A stretch of DNA of 64,000 nucleotides, from positions 40,144-104,143 of the forward strand of contig NZ_FULE01000017.1 in NCBI RefSeq assembly GCF_900163965.1, read 5' to 3'. Under the pieces are notes generated by a model. The model was not told the DNA's origin, searched no databases, and saw only the letters and a list, made by a program, of their open reading frames with translations. Shown here in pieces: positions 1 through 8,767 of the stretch; the first letter of the stretch is position 1; every line of letters starts with the position of its first letter. Made by a program: the position numbers and the translations under genes. This DNA is from Vibrio ruber DSM 16370 (lineage in GTDB: Bacteria > Pseudomonadota > Gammaproteobacteria > Enterobacterales > Vibrionaceae).

Positions 1-573
1 CTCATGGGTACGGCTCAGCTCGGTATCCGGTTCAAAGCGTGCAAAACTCATCAACAAACAGGCGGCACCGCAGGTAAACGGAGTCGTCTGGACATAAAGC
101 GGAACCGGAATCTCTAAACGAGGCTCATGTGGATCAAGCCGTTTTTGCATCCGGATCCCGTCACACTGGTCATCATAATAATGCATCAGTATTTTGAGCC
201 GTTTATAGCCCATTTTTTCATATAATTTTAACGCTGCCCTATTGTCATCACGGACTTCTAGCCGTAATGTACAAGCACCTTGATCAAGAGCTGCACGCTC
301 ACATTGCTCCATCAGTTGTTGAGCAATGCCTCGTCCTCTGAAGTCAGGGTTTACGGCAATCGAATACAACCTTGATAGCTGTGTACCTTGGTGAAACAGA
401 AGTAAAGCATAGCCTGCCAGTTGGCTGTCGGATTCGGCAACAAACATGGCCGCGTGTGCCGATTTCAAAAACCGCCGCATTTGACGTGGTGAGATTTTGT
501 CTCCGGTGAAAAGCTGTTGCTCTAGTGCATTTAGCGCAGAAAGATCAGTGTGGTTCGCATGACGAATGTCCAT
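1..573 (-). CDS. GNAT acetyltransferase fused to C39-like peptidase domain (3' end outside window)
   Basis: Reading the minus strand from an ATG at 573 gives 191 codons open to the window edge. Residues 1-150 form a GNAT N-acetyltransferase of RimI type: the acetyl-CoA loop reads NPDFRGRGIAQQLM, followed by LRLEVRDDNRAALKLYEKMGY. After a short linker, the segment TPFTCGAACLLMSF resembles the catalytic-Cys motif of C39-type papain-like peptidases, so the missing part should be the rest of that peptidase. This fusion is known beside RimK-like ATP-grasp ligases in proposed peptide-modification systems, and one lies divergently 131 bp away. Substrate unknown. The domain call is firm; the pathway is inferred from family context. 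Confidence 0.85.
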   Translation of the reverse strand, partial: MDIRHANHTDLSALNALEQQLFTGDKISPRQMRRFLKSAHAAMFVAESDSQLAGYALLLFHQGTQLSRLYSIAVNPDFRGRGIAQQLMEQCERAALDQGACTLRLEVRDDNRAALKLYEKMGYKRLKILMHYYDDQCDGIRMQKRLDPHEPRLEIPVPLYVQTTPFTCGAACLLMSFARFEPDTELSRTHE

Positions 574-704
574 ACGATGCCTCAAAAGGTTAGAAGATTG
601 CGATGCAATATTATGTCGATACGTTCATCTCTACAAGCGACTTATCCTGATCAAGGATGACGCTTGATAAGAGATAAACGATCATGCAACCGGAATCATA
701 AAAC

Positions 705-2156
705 ATGGCAAATCTTTTCATTGTGACCGATCATACCGATGACTGGCACCAATATTTCCCTTCCGATCAAGTCATCAGTGTTCAGAACTATCTGAACGCC
801 GACTGGAAACCCACCCACAAATCGATTCAGGTTGTGAACTTATGTCGCAGCTATGACTATATGAGTAGCGGTTACTACTGCTCACTCATGGCTGAAGCAA
901 GAGGACACCGGGTGATTCCCCGGGTGATGGCGATTAACGACATCCATCAGCCGTTTCTGCACTCTTCAAATCTGCTCAAACTAAACAAACTCTATCCGTC
1001 AGAGCATGAACTAGCGTGCAAAATCTACTTTGGCCGCACCCCGCAAAAAGGGCTGGAGAAGCTGGCGCGTCATTTGTTCGAACAATTCATGATTCCGGTG
1101 ATCCATCTTGAGCTGTCCAGACATAATCAGCAATGGCACATCAAATCGATTCAGCCATTCCCGTTTCAGGATTTGACTGACCCGGAGCAGGACTTCTTTA
1201 TTGAATCGCTGGAAAAATTCTCCCAAAAAGTCTGGAAAAATCCGAAGCAGAATAAAGCATCCCGCTATGATCTTGCGATGTTAGTCGATCCGGATGAAAA
1301 AATGCCCCCGTCAGATAAGGCAGCTCTGAAACGTTTTCAGAAAGCAGCACAACGCTTAGGCATGAATCTCGAAACGATTACCGCAGAACATCTCTCTCGT
1401 TTGGGTGAGTTTGACGGACTCTTTATCCGTGCCACCACCAATATCAGTAACGAGACCTACCGTTTTGCGAAAACAGCCGAGAAAATGGGGCTGGTGGTGA
1501 TGGATGATTCCGAATCCATTATGAAATGTACCAATAAAGTCTTTCTGACCGAGTTACTGAAACGCAATCACATTCCGGCTCCCAAAAGTGTGATTGTGCA
1601 AAGCTTTGACCCGGACTGGCAAGAAAAGCTGCTCTCTGAGCTGTCATTTCCGATGGTGCTCAAAATTCCTGACGGTGCCTTCTCACGCGGGGTGATTAAA
1701 GTGACAGATATTGACTCACTCAATCAAGAAGCAGCTTTGCTATTCGAGAAAAGTGCACTGATTCTGGCTCAGGCATTTATGCCGACAGACTTTGACTGGC
1801 GGATCGGGATTCTCAACCGACAGGCAATCTTTTCGTGTAAATACATGATGAGCCGCGGCCACTGGCAGATTTACCATCACCATAACAATGGCAGAACCAC
1901 CTCTGGCAGTTTTGAAACACTGGATCTCAAACAAGTGCCTAAAAATGTCATCGACACCGCGCTGAAAGCCGCCAATTTAATCGGCAATGGCCTATATGGT
2001 GTGGATTTAAAAGAGGTTGATGGTCAGGTCTATGTCATTGAAGTCAATGATAATCCGAGTATCGACCACCATGTGGAAGATGCTTTCTTAGGTGACCTTC
2101 TTTACGACCGGATTATGACCGAGTTTCTCCGCCGGATTCAGATGCGCGGCTTCTAG
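705..2156 (+). CDS. RimK-family ATP-grasp ligase with N-terminal RimK-like domain
   Basis: This 483-residue protein has an N-terminal RimK-associated domain (about 1-190) and a C-terminal ATP-grasp fold. ATP-grasp marks are VLKIPDGAFSRGVIKV (nucleotide-binding lysine and glycine loop), DFDWRIGILN, and YGVDLKEVDGQVYVIEVNDN, which supplies the acidic and Asn metal ligands near the C-terminus. Family enzymes form amide bonds by adding amino acids to a carboxylate via acyl phosphate. E. coli RimK glutamylates ribosomal protein S6, but this longer subfamily has no settled substrate. The divergent GNAT/C39 gene suggests a shared modification system. The start follows a weak CCGGAA ribosome site. 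The gene ends just before a strong hairpin. Confidence 0.85.
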   Translation: MANLFIVTDHTDDWHQYFPSDQVISVQNYLNADWKPTHKSIQVVNLCRSYDYMSSGYYCSLMAEARGHRVIPRVMAINDIHQPFLHSSNLLKLNKLYPSEHELACKIYFGRTPQKGLEKLARHLFEQFMIPVIHLELSRHNQQWHIKSIQPFPFQDLTDPEQDFFIESLEKFSQKVWKNPKQNKASRYDLAMLVDPDEKMPPSDKAALKRFQKAAQRLGMNLETITAEHLSRLGEFDGLFIRATTNISNETYRFAKTAEKMGLVVMDDSESIMKCTNKVFLTELLKRNHIPAPKSVIVQSFDPDWQEKLLSELSFPMVLKIPDGAFSRGVIKVTDIDSLNQEAALLFEKSALILAQAFMPTDFDWRIGILNRQAIFSCKYMMSRGHWQIYHHHNNGRTTSGSFETLDLKQVPKNVIDTALKAANLIGNGLYGVDLKEVDGQVYVIEVNDNPSIDHHVEDAFLGDLLYDRIMTEFLRRIQMRGF

Positions 2157-2168
2157 ACCCATATCCCC

Positions 2169-2196
2169 GTGCTGTGAGCCACTCACAGCACTTCTT
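2169..2196 (+). terminator. Hairpin terminator after the RimK-like gene
   Basis: Arms GTGCTGTGAG and CTCACAGCAC (10 bp, 3-base loop) lie 13 bases after the stop codon and are followed by TTCTT. A second GC-rich hairpin (GCCACCG/CGGTGGC) follows at about 2198-2216. Short T run, so moderately strong. Confidence 0.65.
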
Positions 2197-2219
2197 AAGC
2201 CACCGTCACGCGGTGGCGA

Positions 2220-2460
2220 AAGCCTCTTCAGTAAAATGCTGTTGCATATAACGATGTGACACATATCAATTTATTGATGCTATTTATGCGACTCACATCT
2301 CAAGTTCATTGAAATGTATTTTTAGTTTCATATTAAAAAGTAAAACTAAACCGTGAAAATAGTTAGTAATTTTGGTAGTGAGTCATCAATTTTGATGAGT
2401 TGATTATTCACGAACTAACTCTCACATAATCATGGAAAAACAACGTCAAGTGGGTCAGAA
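2220..2460. promoter_or_regulatory. Upstream region of the secreted nuclease, possible CRP half-site
   Basis: AT-rich region between the terminator and the nuclease start. TGTGACACATATCAAT at 2255-2270 matches one arm of a CRP site perfectly and the other partly. No clear sigma-70 pair was identified. Weak evidence. Confidence 0.25.
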
Positions 2461-5058
2461 ATGAAAGTCAAAAGCTCGTTATCATGCCTTTCGATTGCCA
2501 TCGGAAGCATCCTCTCGTTATCGGCACATGCCGATATTTTGCTGTCACAATATGTCGAAGGCTCGGGATTCAATAAAGCCATCGAAATTGCCAATACCAG
2601 CGATCAATCCAGCTCTCTGGACGGTTATACGTTGGCGAAGTCAGTCAACGGTAATGGCGAATGGGGCAATAAACTCCCTCTCGACGGGCGGACAATTCCG
2701 GCCCATGGCGTACTCGTCATTGCCAATAGTCAGGCCAACAGTGACATTCTGGCGGTCAGTCAAGAGACCAATACAACGGTTCTGAATTTTAACGGCAATG
2801 ACCCGGTTGCCCTACTACGCAACGGTTCAGTGCACGATATGATCGGCACCATGGGGGGCAGCTATTTTGCCAAAGACACCACATTGGTACGTCAATCCAA
2901 TGCGTTAACCCCTTCGTCATCCTATGTTGAATCGCAATGGACTTCTGCCGCAAAAGACAATATCGACGGGCTCGGCGCTATCGACATCGGTAGTTCTGGC
3001 TCAACCTTTACTTGTGAGGGTGAGTCTTTCATCTCAATTCAACAAATTCAGGGAGAAGGTGCCCGCTCGCCCCTGCTTAGTGGTTCAGATAACACCACCG
3101 ATCAGGAATATACCGTGAAAGGCGTCGTCAGTGCCGTGACCACTGGGCTCACCAAAGGGTTCTATCTGCAAGCACTGCAAGATGACTACAATAGCAATAC
3201 CTCTGAGGGGCTGTTTATTTACACGGGTCAGTCAGCATCAGCTCTCAAACCCGGTGATGTGGTATGTGCCAAAGGAAAAGTCAAAGAATATTATGATCTG
3301 ACTGAACTCTCAGCGGACAACAGTCAGTGGATCAAACTGGGAGAACAGCAACCGCCACAAGCGACCGATATTACCCAGACCGAAGGCGATGATAATTTTG
3401 CCCAGACGCTGGAACGCTATGAAGGCATGTTAGTCAATCTCCCGGCCAAACTCGACATGCGTGTGACTCGCACATTCAGTTACGACTATGATGCCAGACG
3501 CAACAATATGGTACTCGCTCAGGGACGGTTGAATGTTCAGCCTAACCAAAACTTTGCAGCTGGCTCAGAGCAAGCCAAACAGCAAAGCCGGGAGAATGCC
3601 CAACATCGTCTGTTTGTAGAATCGGATCAGGTTGCTGATGATGGGCAAATCCCTTACTACCCTCAATTTGGCCGCAGCGATATTGATCAGGACGGCTCTA
3701 CCGAAGACTATATCCGCATCAATGACACCCTCAGCGGCGCTCAAGGCATACTCACATACAGTTATGGTGAATATCGTCTGATCATGACCAATACCCTGAC
3801 TCAGGATAATTTCGTTCACAATTCTCCGCGCCGCGCTTCTCCACAACTGAAAGACGGTGGTGATCTGCGTATTGCGACATTCAACGTCCTCAATTACTTC
3901 AATTCTCCGTTTGGCGGGGATGCGAACATGCATGGCAGCAACCGCGGTGCAAAAACTGCCGCTGAATTTGAAATCCAGCAACAGAAAATCGTGCGTGCTA
4001 TCTTGCAGCTCGATGCGGATATTGTCGGTCTGATGGAAATCGAAAATAACGGTTTCGGCGACGGTGGCGCGATTCATCAGTTGGTCGAACAGCTCAATCA
4101 ACAGATCAGCAAACCGGAAAATCGCTATCAATATGTGGCCATCGATACCAATCAGGACGGCACCATCGATTCACGGGATTCCATCGGTACCGATGCGATT
4201 ACCACCGGCCTCATCTATCGTAACCAGCGTGTCACACTGACCACCCCACGGATTATCCACATGCCTTCGCAACAAGCACCGGCTGTGTATGATAAAGACG
4301 GCAATCTGATCGAAGATGGTAAGAACTACCAGCGTGATTCTCTCGCACCGACCTTTACAGTTCGTAGTAATCAAGGTGGCGAGCAAGCACTGACCATCGC
4401 CGTGAACCACTTTAAATCCAAAGGCTCAACCTGTTGGGAAGATGCCGCATCGGTTGAAAATGGCGGACAAGGCCAGCAAGATCCGGATTTCCAAGGCTCA
4501 TGTGAGAACTTCCGCGTTGCCGCAGCCGTAGCTCTTGGCGAAGCACTGAAAAAGATCCCGGGCCATCAGGTGATTCTCGGCGACCTCAACGCATACGGTA
4601 AGGAAGATCCACTCCTGGTTCTGACCGATTACACCCCGGCGAAATATGGCAAAACCATTCATGCCGCCAGAAATACCTTCATCAACGGCAAACCGCAGTT
4701 TGGCGATCAAGGTGCTGACATCACGCAGGGTTATGGTTACATCAGTGCGGTCAGTATGATTCATCCTGACAACTGGAGTTACTCATACAATGATGAAGTG
4801 GGTTCTTTAGACCACATTCTGATTAGCCCGAGTCTGAAAATGCATGTCATTGATGCCACCGACTGGCATATCAATGCAGCTGAGTCTTCTCTGTTTGACT
4901 ACAGCAACAAATATAAGGGCGACCTGCCTAAATACCGCGACCAATACCGCGCATCAGACCATGATCCTGCGGTGCTGGAGCTGAAAATGGGCGGCTCAGT
5001 CAACGGCATACTTTTAATATCTTTATTCGGGCTACTGGCAATCCGACGCTACGCCTAA
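2461..5058 (+). CDS. ExeM/NucH-type extracellular nuclease with lamin-tail domain and GlyGly-CTERM
   Basis: An 865-residue secreted DNase. Residues 1-24 are a Sec signal peptide ending AHA-D. An N-terminal lamin-tail-like domain follows (DILLSQYVEGSGFNKAIEIAN), then an OB-like nucleic-acid segment and, from about 460, an endonuclease/exonuclease/phosphatase domain with the motifs IATFNVLNYF, DIVGLMEIEN, LGDLNAYGKEDP and ASDHDPAV (metal ligands and catalytic His). The tail GGSVNGILLISLFGLLAIRR is a GlyGly-CTERM anchor processed by rhombosortase before type II secretion. Such enzymes degrade extracellular DNA for phosphate and nucleoside use or biofilm turnover, as established for ExeM and Xds of related genera. 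Monocistronic, with its own terminator. Confidence 0.93.
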   Translation: MKVKSSLSCLSIAIGSILSLSAHADILLSQYVEGSGFNKAIEIANTSDQSSSLDGYTLAKSVNGNGEWGNKLPLDGRTIPAHGVLVIANSQANSDILAVSQETNTTVLNFNGNDPVALLRNGSVHDMIGTMGGSYFAKDTTLVRQSNALTPSSSYVESQWTSAAKDNIDGLGAIDIGSSGSTFTCEGESFISIQQIQGEGARSPLLSGSDNTTDQEYTVKGVVSAVTTGLTKGFYLQALQDDYNSNTSEGLFIYTGQSASALKPGDVVCAKGKVKEYYDLTELSADNSQWIKLGEQQPPQATDITQTEGDDNFAQTLERYEGMLVNLPAKLDMRVTRTFSYDYDARRNNMVLAQGRLNVQPNQNFAAGSEQAKQQSRENAQHRLFVESDQVADDGQIPYYPQFGRSDIDQDGSTEDYIRINDTLSGAQGILTYSYGEYRLIMTNTLTQDNFVHNSPRRASPQLKDGGDLRIATFNVLNYFNSPFGGDANMHGSNRGAKTAAEFEIQQQKIVRAILQLDADIVGLMEIENNGFGDGGAIHQLVEQLNQQISKPENRYQYVAIDTNQDGTIDSRDSIGTDAITTGLIYRNQRVTLTTPRIIHMPSQQAPAVYDKDGNLIEDGKNYQRDSLAPTFTVRSNQGGEQALTIAVNHFKSKGSTCWEDAASVENGGQGQQDPDFQGSCENFRVAAAVALGEALKKIPGHQVILGDLNAYGKEDPLLVLTDYTPAKYGKTIHAARNTFINGKPQFGDQGADITQGYGYISAVSMIHPDNWSYSYNDEVGSLDHILISPSLKMHVIDATDWHINAAESSLFDYSNKYKGDLPKYRDQYRASDHDPAVLELKMGGSVNGILLISLFGLLAIRRYA

Positions 5059-5077
5059 TCAACACCTTTCTTCAATC

Positions 5078-5105
5078 AGGGGACGCTTGTCGTCCCCTGT
5101 CATTG
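5078..5105 (+). terminator. Terminator of the nuclease gene
   Basis: Arms AGGGGACG and CGTCCCCT around a 5-base loop, followed by GTCATTGTTTT, 20 bases after the stop codon. Confidence 0.7.
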
Positions 5106-5157
5106 TTTTGCGACTGGCATTCGCCTGAACCTGAACGTGTCAAACGACACATCTCCA

Positions 5158-5635
5158 TTTTTATCTTTTCTGCCTTTGGCTCCCAGATTTGACGCACAAT
5201 TGCGTTTCTCAATTTCAGAGACATCGTTACTCAGTGCGCCAGTTCATCTTTCAAAGATGAAAGACGAACCAGAACATCTTTTTTTGTTTGGCTTGGTCAC
5301 TCGTTGTCCAGAACCAGCTTTTACGGGCGTCCTGCCCGGAAAAGCTTAACCATTCTTCCGTGAATGGTTTTCTTGGTTGGGTGGTTTGTTTGAATAAAGT
5401 GAAACATTGAATCAACAAAGCTCAATTGAACAATGCTCTCAGGGTGAAAAATCATGGACGATTTTTCAGGATTGCTTGAGCAGGATGCGAATCAATCCGA
5501 CCCTGATTATGTGCGCTAAACTCAACCCCGCGGCCTTTTGGGGTACTTTTTCGGCCTTGAAAAAGTATCTGGGGCGCAGTCGGAGATGCTAATGAAATCG
5601 CGTAATGGGATTGCGCACCAAACCGCAGAGTCACA
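5158..5635. repeat. 477-bp hairpin repeat, tandem copy 1
   Basis: First of two full tandem units plus a partial third. Landmarks in order are a block with GACGCACAATTGCG, complementary short arms TCTTTC/GAAAGA, the GC hairpin around GGGCGTCCTGCCC, a perfect 8-bp hairpin AACCATTC/GAATGGTT, and a segment with GGGTACTTTTTCGGCC. The block GACGCACAATTGCG recurs 478 and then 477 bases later. Short ORFs inside are conserved only because the DNA is; none has a recognisable product. Related copies lie near 12.2, 30.9 and 52.4 kb. Confidence 0.85.
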
Positions 5636-6112
5636 ATTTTATCTTCCCAGCCTCAGGCTCCCAGATTTGACGCACAATTGCGTTTCTCAATTTCAGAGAC
5701 ATAGTTACTCAGTGCGCCAGTTCATCTTTCAGAGATGAAAGACGAACCAGAAAATCTTTTTTGTTGAGCTTGGGAGTGCGCTTTCCAGAACCAGCTTTTA
5801 CGGGCGTCCTGCCCGGAAAAGCTTAACCATTCTTCCGTGAATGGTTTTCTTGGTTGGGTGGTTTGTTTGAATAAAGTGAAACATTGAATCAACAAAGCTC
5901 AATTGAACGATGCTCTCAGGGTGAAAAATCATGGACGATTTTTCAGGATTGCTTGAGCAGGATGCGAATCAATCCGACCCTGATTATGTGCGCTAAACTC
6001 AACCCCGCGGCCTTTTGGGGTACTTTTTCGGCCTTGAAAAAGTATCTGGGGCGCAGTCGGAGATGCTAATGAAATCGCGTAATGGGATTGCGCACCAAAC
6101 CGCAGAGTCACA
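5636..6112. repeat. 477-bp hairpin repeat, tandem copy 2
   Basis: Nearly identical to copy 1 over its whole length, with few substitutions (for example AACGATGC for AACAATGC near 5910). The close identity suggests recent tandem duplication. No gene is seen in it. Confidence 0.85.
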
Positions 6113-6350
6113 ATTTTATTTTCCCAGCCTCAGGCTCCCAGATTTGACGCACAATTGCGTTTCTCAATTTCAGAGACATAGTTACTCAGTGCGCCAGTTC
6201 ATCTTTCAGAGATGAAAGACGAACCAGAAAATCTTTTTTGTTGAGCTTGGGTGTGCGCTTTCCAGAACCAGCTTTTACGGGCGTCCTGCCCGGAAAAGCC
6301 TAACCATTCTTCCGTGAATGGTTTTCTTGGTGGAGTGGTTTGTTTGAATT
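6113..6350. repeat. Hairpin repeat, partial tandem copy 3
   Basis: Carries the left half of the unit through the AACCATTC/GAATGGTT hairpin and the GTGGTTTGTTTGAAT stretch, then breaks off where the leader-type sequence begins. The same order (repeat, leader, cassette) recurs near 31 kb. Confidence 0.8.
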
Positions 6351-6390
6351 TAGTGAAACATTTCTAACAAACCAACTTCCTGATAATAAA

Positions 6391-6730
6391 AACGCTGCAA
6401 TTTTGTACAAAACCTATCTGCATCAAAAAATGTCATGTTTGTGTCAATTTTTTCTGGCGATTTTCTGTAACATATTTAATGCTATGCAGAGTGTTCAGAT
6501 GCTTACTTGCGAACCAATAGCGCTTATCTGAGATGTTTATGGTGGGTGGAGACGTTAGTCAATCATTTGTGAGTGAGTTAGACAGTGTTGTGCTGTGATT
6601 TCTGTTCTGACGCAGTGACATTTTTTACTGGTATTTTGTCTGTGTTTTCATGCGATTAGGACATAAATTTCATCAAATATCAGTAAATTATACAGAAGTA
6701 TTCCTATAGAGGCTTCTGTATAATAAGCTG
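6391..6730. repeat. Leader repeat, copy 1, abutting integron cassette 1
   Basis: About 340 bp strongly similar to 31213-31537. Similarity runs from AACGCTG through GTCAATCATTTGTGAG to the shared end CTG/TTACA, and stops within a few bases of that point. It contains no long ORF. It ends in a 10-bp inverted repeat and a TATAAT box, so it may both position and express the cassette. It could be an attI-like platform or part of a larger repeat family. Confidence 0.75.
6689..6724 (+). promoter_or_regulatory. 10-bp inverted repeat with TATAAT box before cassette 1
   Basis: Perfect arms TATACAGAAG (6689-6698) and CTTCTGTATA (6713-6722) flank a 14-base spacer. The right arm merges into TATAAT (6719-6724), a good -10 element about 30 bases before the TTG start. 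No convincing -35 was found. Arms are conserved at the 31.5-kb copy as ATACAGAA/TTCTGTAT. It could be an operator, a promoter hairpin or part of a recombination site. Confidence 0.55.
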
Positions 6731-7630
6731 TTACAAGTCAAAGAGTGCCAAGAATTGAAGCAAACTAGAAACTTAGAAATTGAAGAAAAAGTATTTGAGA
6801 TAGCTGATTTAAAGCGTTTCTCGGAGATATTTGATAAACAAAAGCAACTTGCCGAAAAATCAGATCACCATTATCAACTTGAATACTCAATCAGCTTTGA
6901 AGACAAAACATCTTTCGATAGTGATTCTTCATCTATTTTTGATGAAAGTTCAATTATCGACACGAAGCGGCCTTTGGATGTGAGGTTCGGTTTTTATAAT
7001 TACACTCTAGGCAGAAGAATAGATCTTCGGTTAACTCATGGTATGTCAAGCTATGGAAATAATTTAACTGTATCCGGGCAGGAATCTGCGTGGGTTAATG
7101 ATCAGTTTATGATTTTGAAGGAGCGGATTGATGCCGTTAAACCACAAGGAACATGGTTCTCCAAACATCCTCTTGTTTTAATAAACATAGTCGCGCTTGG
7201 TATTGGCAGCTTGGTTATGCTTATCATAGGTGCGCTTGTTAACTTAATGCTACCAGAAACGCCTCTGACTCAAAGTTTATCACCTGAAGCTGTAGAAAAG
7301 CTTAAGGGTATTGTTGAGCACTTATCATCTTATAGTGCCGCATTTTATATATTTGGGTGGTTTTGCCGATGGTTTCTTGGCTACATGTGGGGGGCATATG
7401 AGATTTCAAAGTGGTTTCTTAAGGCGTGGCCAAGTATAGAGTTAGACTTTGGCGCAGAACATTTGAAAAAGGAAAAGAAAATTCGAGCGAGACTTGCGGC
7501 ACTAATTTCACTAGTTGTGATTCCATTATTAGTGACCATTGGTCTTGATTTGATTAAAAACCATTTGTAACAAGCGCATGTTGTCGGACTGGTTTTCCGC
7601 TACGCTCCAAACCAGCCACAAATGCGTGAG
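6731..7630 (+). mobile_element. Integron gene cassette 1
   Basis: The 5' boundary reads G/TTACAA at 6730/6731. The 3' attC begins with TTGTAAC at 7565-7571, the exact reverse complement of GTTACAA, as required for the R' and R'' boxes of one cassette. The attC ends at GTGAG/TTAGC (cut after 7630). The element holds one ORF in the usual cassette orientation. No integrase lies in the window. Confidence 0.75.
6755..7570 (+). CDS. Hypothetical membrane protein, integron cassette gene
   Basis: A 271-residue protein not recognised as a known family. The N-terminal ~140 residues are soluble and acidic (SDSSSIFDESS). They are followed by hydrophobic segments at about 145-172 (INIVALGIGSLVMLIIGALV), 195-218 (aromatic-rich) and 248-268 (LISLVVIPLLVTIGLDLI), so it probably sits in the inner membrane with a cytoplasmic N-terminal domain. 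The start is TTG at 6755 with only a weak AAGAG upstream; no in-frame ATG lies nearby. The stop codon overlaps the attC R'' box, typical of a cassette. Composition is AT-rich. Function unknown. Confidence 0.65.
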   Translation: MKQTRNLEIEEKVFEIADLKRFSEIFDKQKQLAEKSDHHYQLEYSISFEDKTSFDSDSSSIFDESSIIDTKRPLDVRFGFYNYTLGRRIDLRLTHGMSSYGNNLTVSGQESAWVNDQFMILKERIDAVKPQGTWFSKHPLVLINIVALGIGSLVMLIIGALVNLMLPETPLTQSLSPEAVEKLKGIVEHLSSYSAAFYIFGWFCRWFLGYMWGAYEISKWFLKAWPSIELDFGAEHLKKEKKIRARLAALISLVVIPLLVTIGLDLIKNHL

Positions 7631-7636
7631 TTAGCT
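7565..7636 (+). other. attC recombination site of cassette 1
   Basis: Starts TTGTAACAAGCGCAT and ends ATGCGTGAGTTAGC. The outer arms pair (TAAC/GTTA, GCGCAT/ATGCG), and the inner arms TTGTCGGACTGG and CCAGCCACAA pair with one or two unpaired bases, the extrahelical pattern of a folded attC. The loop region is TTTTCCGCTACGCTCCAAA. Confidence 0.75.
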
Positions 7637-7690
7637 TTCTTTCGCTATATTTAAAAATGGTAAATAGAAAAACAATCATGGAAGTAATTT

Positions 7691-8767
7691 ATGGTAAATA
7701 GTAATGCAGGTGTAGAGGGTAGCTCTGGCTATTCGTTTCAGCGCTGCTGTGTTGTCTTTCTTTTATTTGAAGACTATGAAGAGATCAACTCAAATAATTA
7801 CTTCATTTGCTTGGAGCACCATGAAGATTTTCTATTCGCATTTTTGGATGACAATGGACAGTTAAAAAAAGTTGATACATACCAAGCGAAGAAATCAAGA
7901 GATGACTGGAGAACAGACGACGACCTTTGCGAAATTATTGGTAAAATGACGATGGTAGGAAAGGAGCTTGTCAGTGACCCTATTGAAAAGTCTAACGATT
8001 ATCAACATACATTAAACTTTCTTACCAATCGAAGCATATTATTAACAAGTAAGAAAGAAAAGGGTGAGAAACAAGATAAAGTCAAAGTCCAAGTTTCAAA
8101 TAAAAGAAAAAAATATTCTGATCTATCGGAAAAAATTAAGAGTAACATTGAATCTCGGATTTGCCAATCAATACATGAAATCACTCAATTAGAGCACGTT
8201 TATTTTCAATATATTGATTTTGCTCAAAGCCACAAAAGCTGGCAAAGAGAACTAAAAGGCTTGGCCATTGAGCACTTTGGTCACGAGGTTAACGACCACG
8301 AAGCTGTTATTTCTACATTAATGCAATTATTAGAAGATGTAGCGCAAACGTATAATGATGATAATAAAGTTCTTTTGTCTGATCGCAGCAAAAGAGTTAC
8401 CAAAAATAAATTAGATGAAACATTCAAAATGTTCACTGAAAGTAGAAAATCGTTTGATTTTTGGAGGCAGTATTCAGAGCAAATTTCAGCTCAACTGAAT
8501 TTAAAACTCCCAATACGTCGAAGAGCCAAAGAGTTGCTTGAAAATTGCTTTGATTATTTTAAAGACATTCAACAAATTGAATATCGAAAGATTTATAAAT
8601 TTGTTGAAGAAAGAACGGATATCGATGAATTGCACGTAAGTGAAGCTGATTGTATTGTGGATTTATATCACCGCTATCAAGAAGAATTTCAACCTAGATT
8701 AGAAAATCATATGGTTTCATTTGCAGTAATTGCAGCGTATGTTGAGACAAGAGGAATGCATGTCTAA
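7691..8767 (+). CDS. DUF4297 (Cap4-like) nuclease, effector of a two-gene defence module
   Basis: A 358-residue protein with an N-terminal DUF4297-type restriction-endonuclease fold: GYSFQ (13-17), an acidic pair around E42 to D46 (LEHHEDF), and the QxK catalytic motif YQAKKS (Q65, K67). This domain is the DNA-cutting part of Cap4 and of LmuA in Lamassu systems. The rest (about 130-358) is helical and charged, with no recognised domain. ATG start with GGAAG six bases upstream. An 11-bp direct repeat, ATGGTAAATAG, lies at 7657 and again at the start codon. The stop overlaps the next start by 8 bases, so the two are translationally coupled. AT-rich unlike the flanking core genes, suggesting transfer. 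Nuclease call fairly firm; defence role inferred. Confidence 0.72.
   Translation: MVNSNAGVEGSSGYSFQRCCVVFLLFEDYEEINSNNYFICLEHHEDFLFAFLDDNGQLKKVDTYQAKKSRDDWRTDDDLCEIIGKMTMVGKELVSDPIEKSNDYQHTLNFLTNRSILLTSKKEKGEKQDKVKVQVSNKRKKYSDLSEKIKSNIESRICQSIHEITQLEHVYFQYIDFAQSHKSWQRELKGLAIEHFGHEVNDHEAVISTLMQLLEDVAQTYNDDNKVLLSDRSKRVTKNKLDETFKMFTESRKSFDFWRQYSEQISAQLNLKLPIRRRAKELLENCFDYFKDIQQIEYRKIYKFVEERTDIDELHVSEADCIVDLYHRYQEEFQPRLENHMVSFAVIAAYVETRGMHV

Noticed and set aside
3565..4131. 188-codon frame antisense to the nuclease gene
   Set aside because: Lies fully within a strongly supported gene with catalytic motifs; composition typical of an antisense shadow.
5407..6215. ORFs of 60-66 codons repeated in both tandem repeat copies, on both strands
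   Set aside because: They are identical only because the repeat DNA is duplicated; no ribosome sites, no recognisable family, and both strands are open at once.
5158..6350. CRISPR array
   Set aside because: Units are ~477 bp, near-identical throughout, with no short repeat-spacer alternation and no cas genes.
6689..6722. LexA-type SOS box at the leader inverted repeat
   Set aside because: The orientation is ACAG...CTGT, the reverse of the CTGT-N8-ACAG consensus, and the spacing is wrong.
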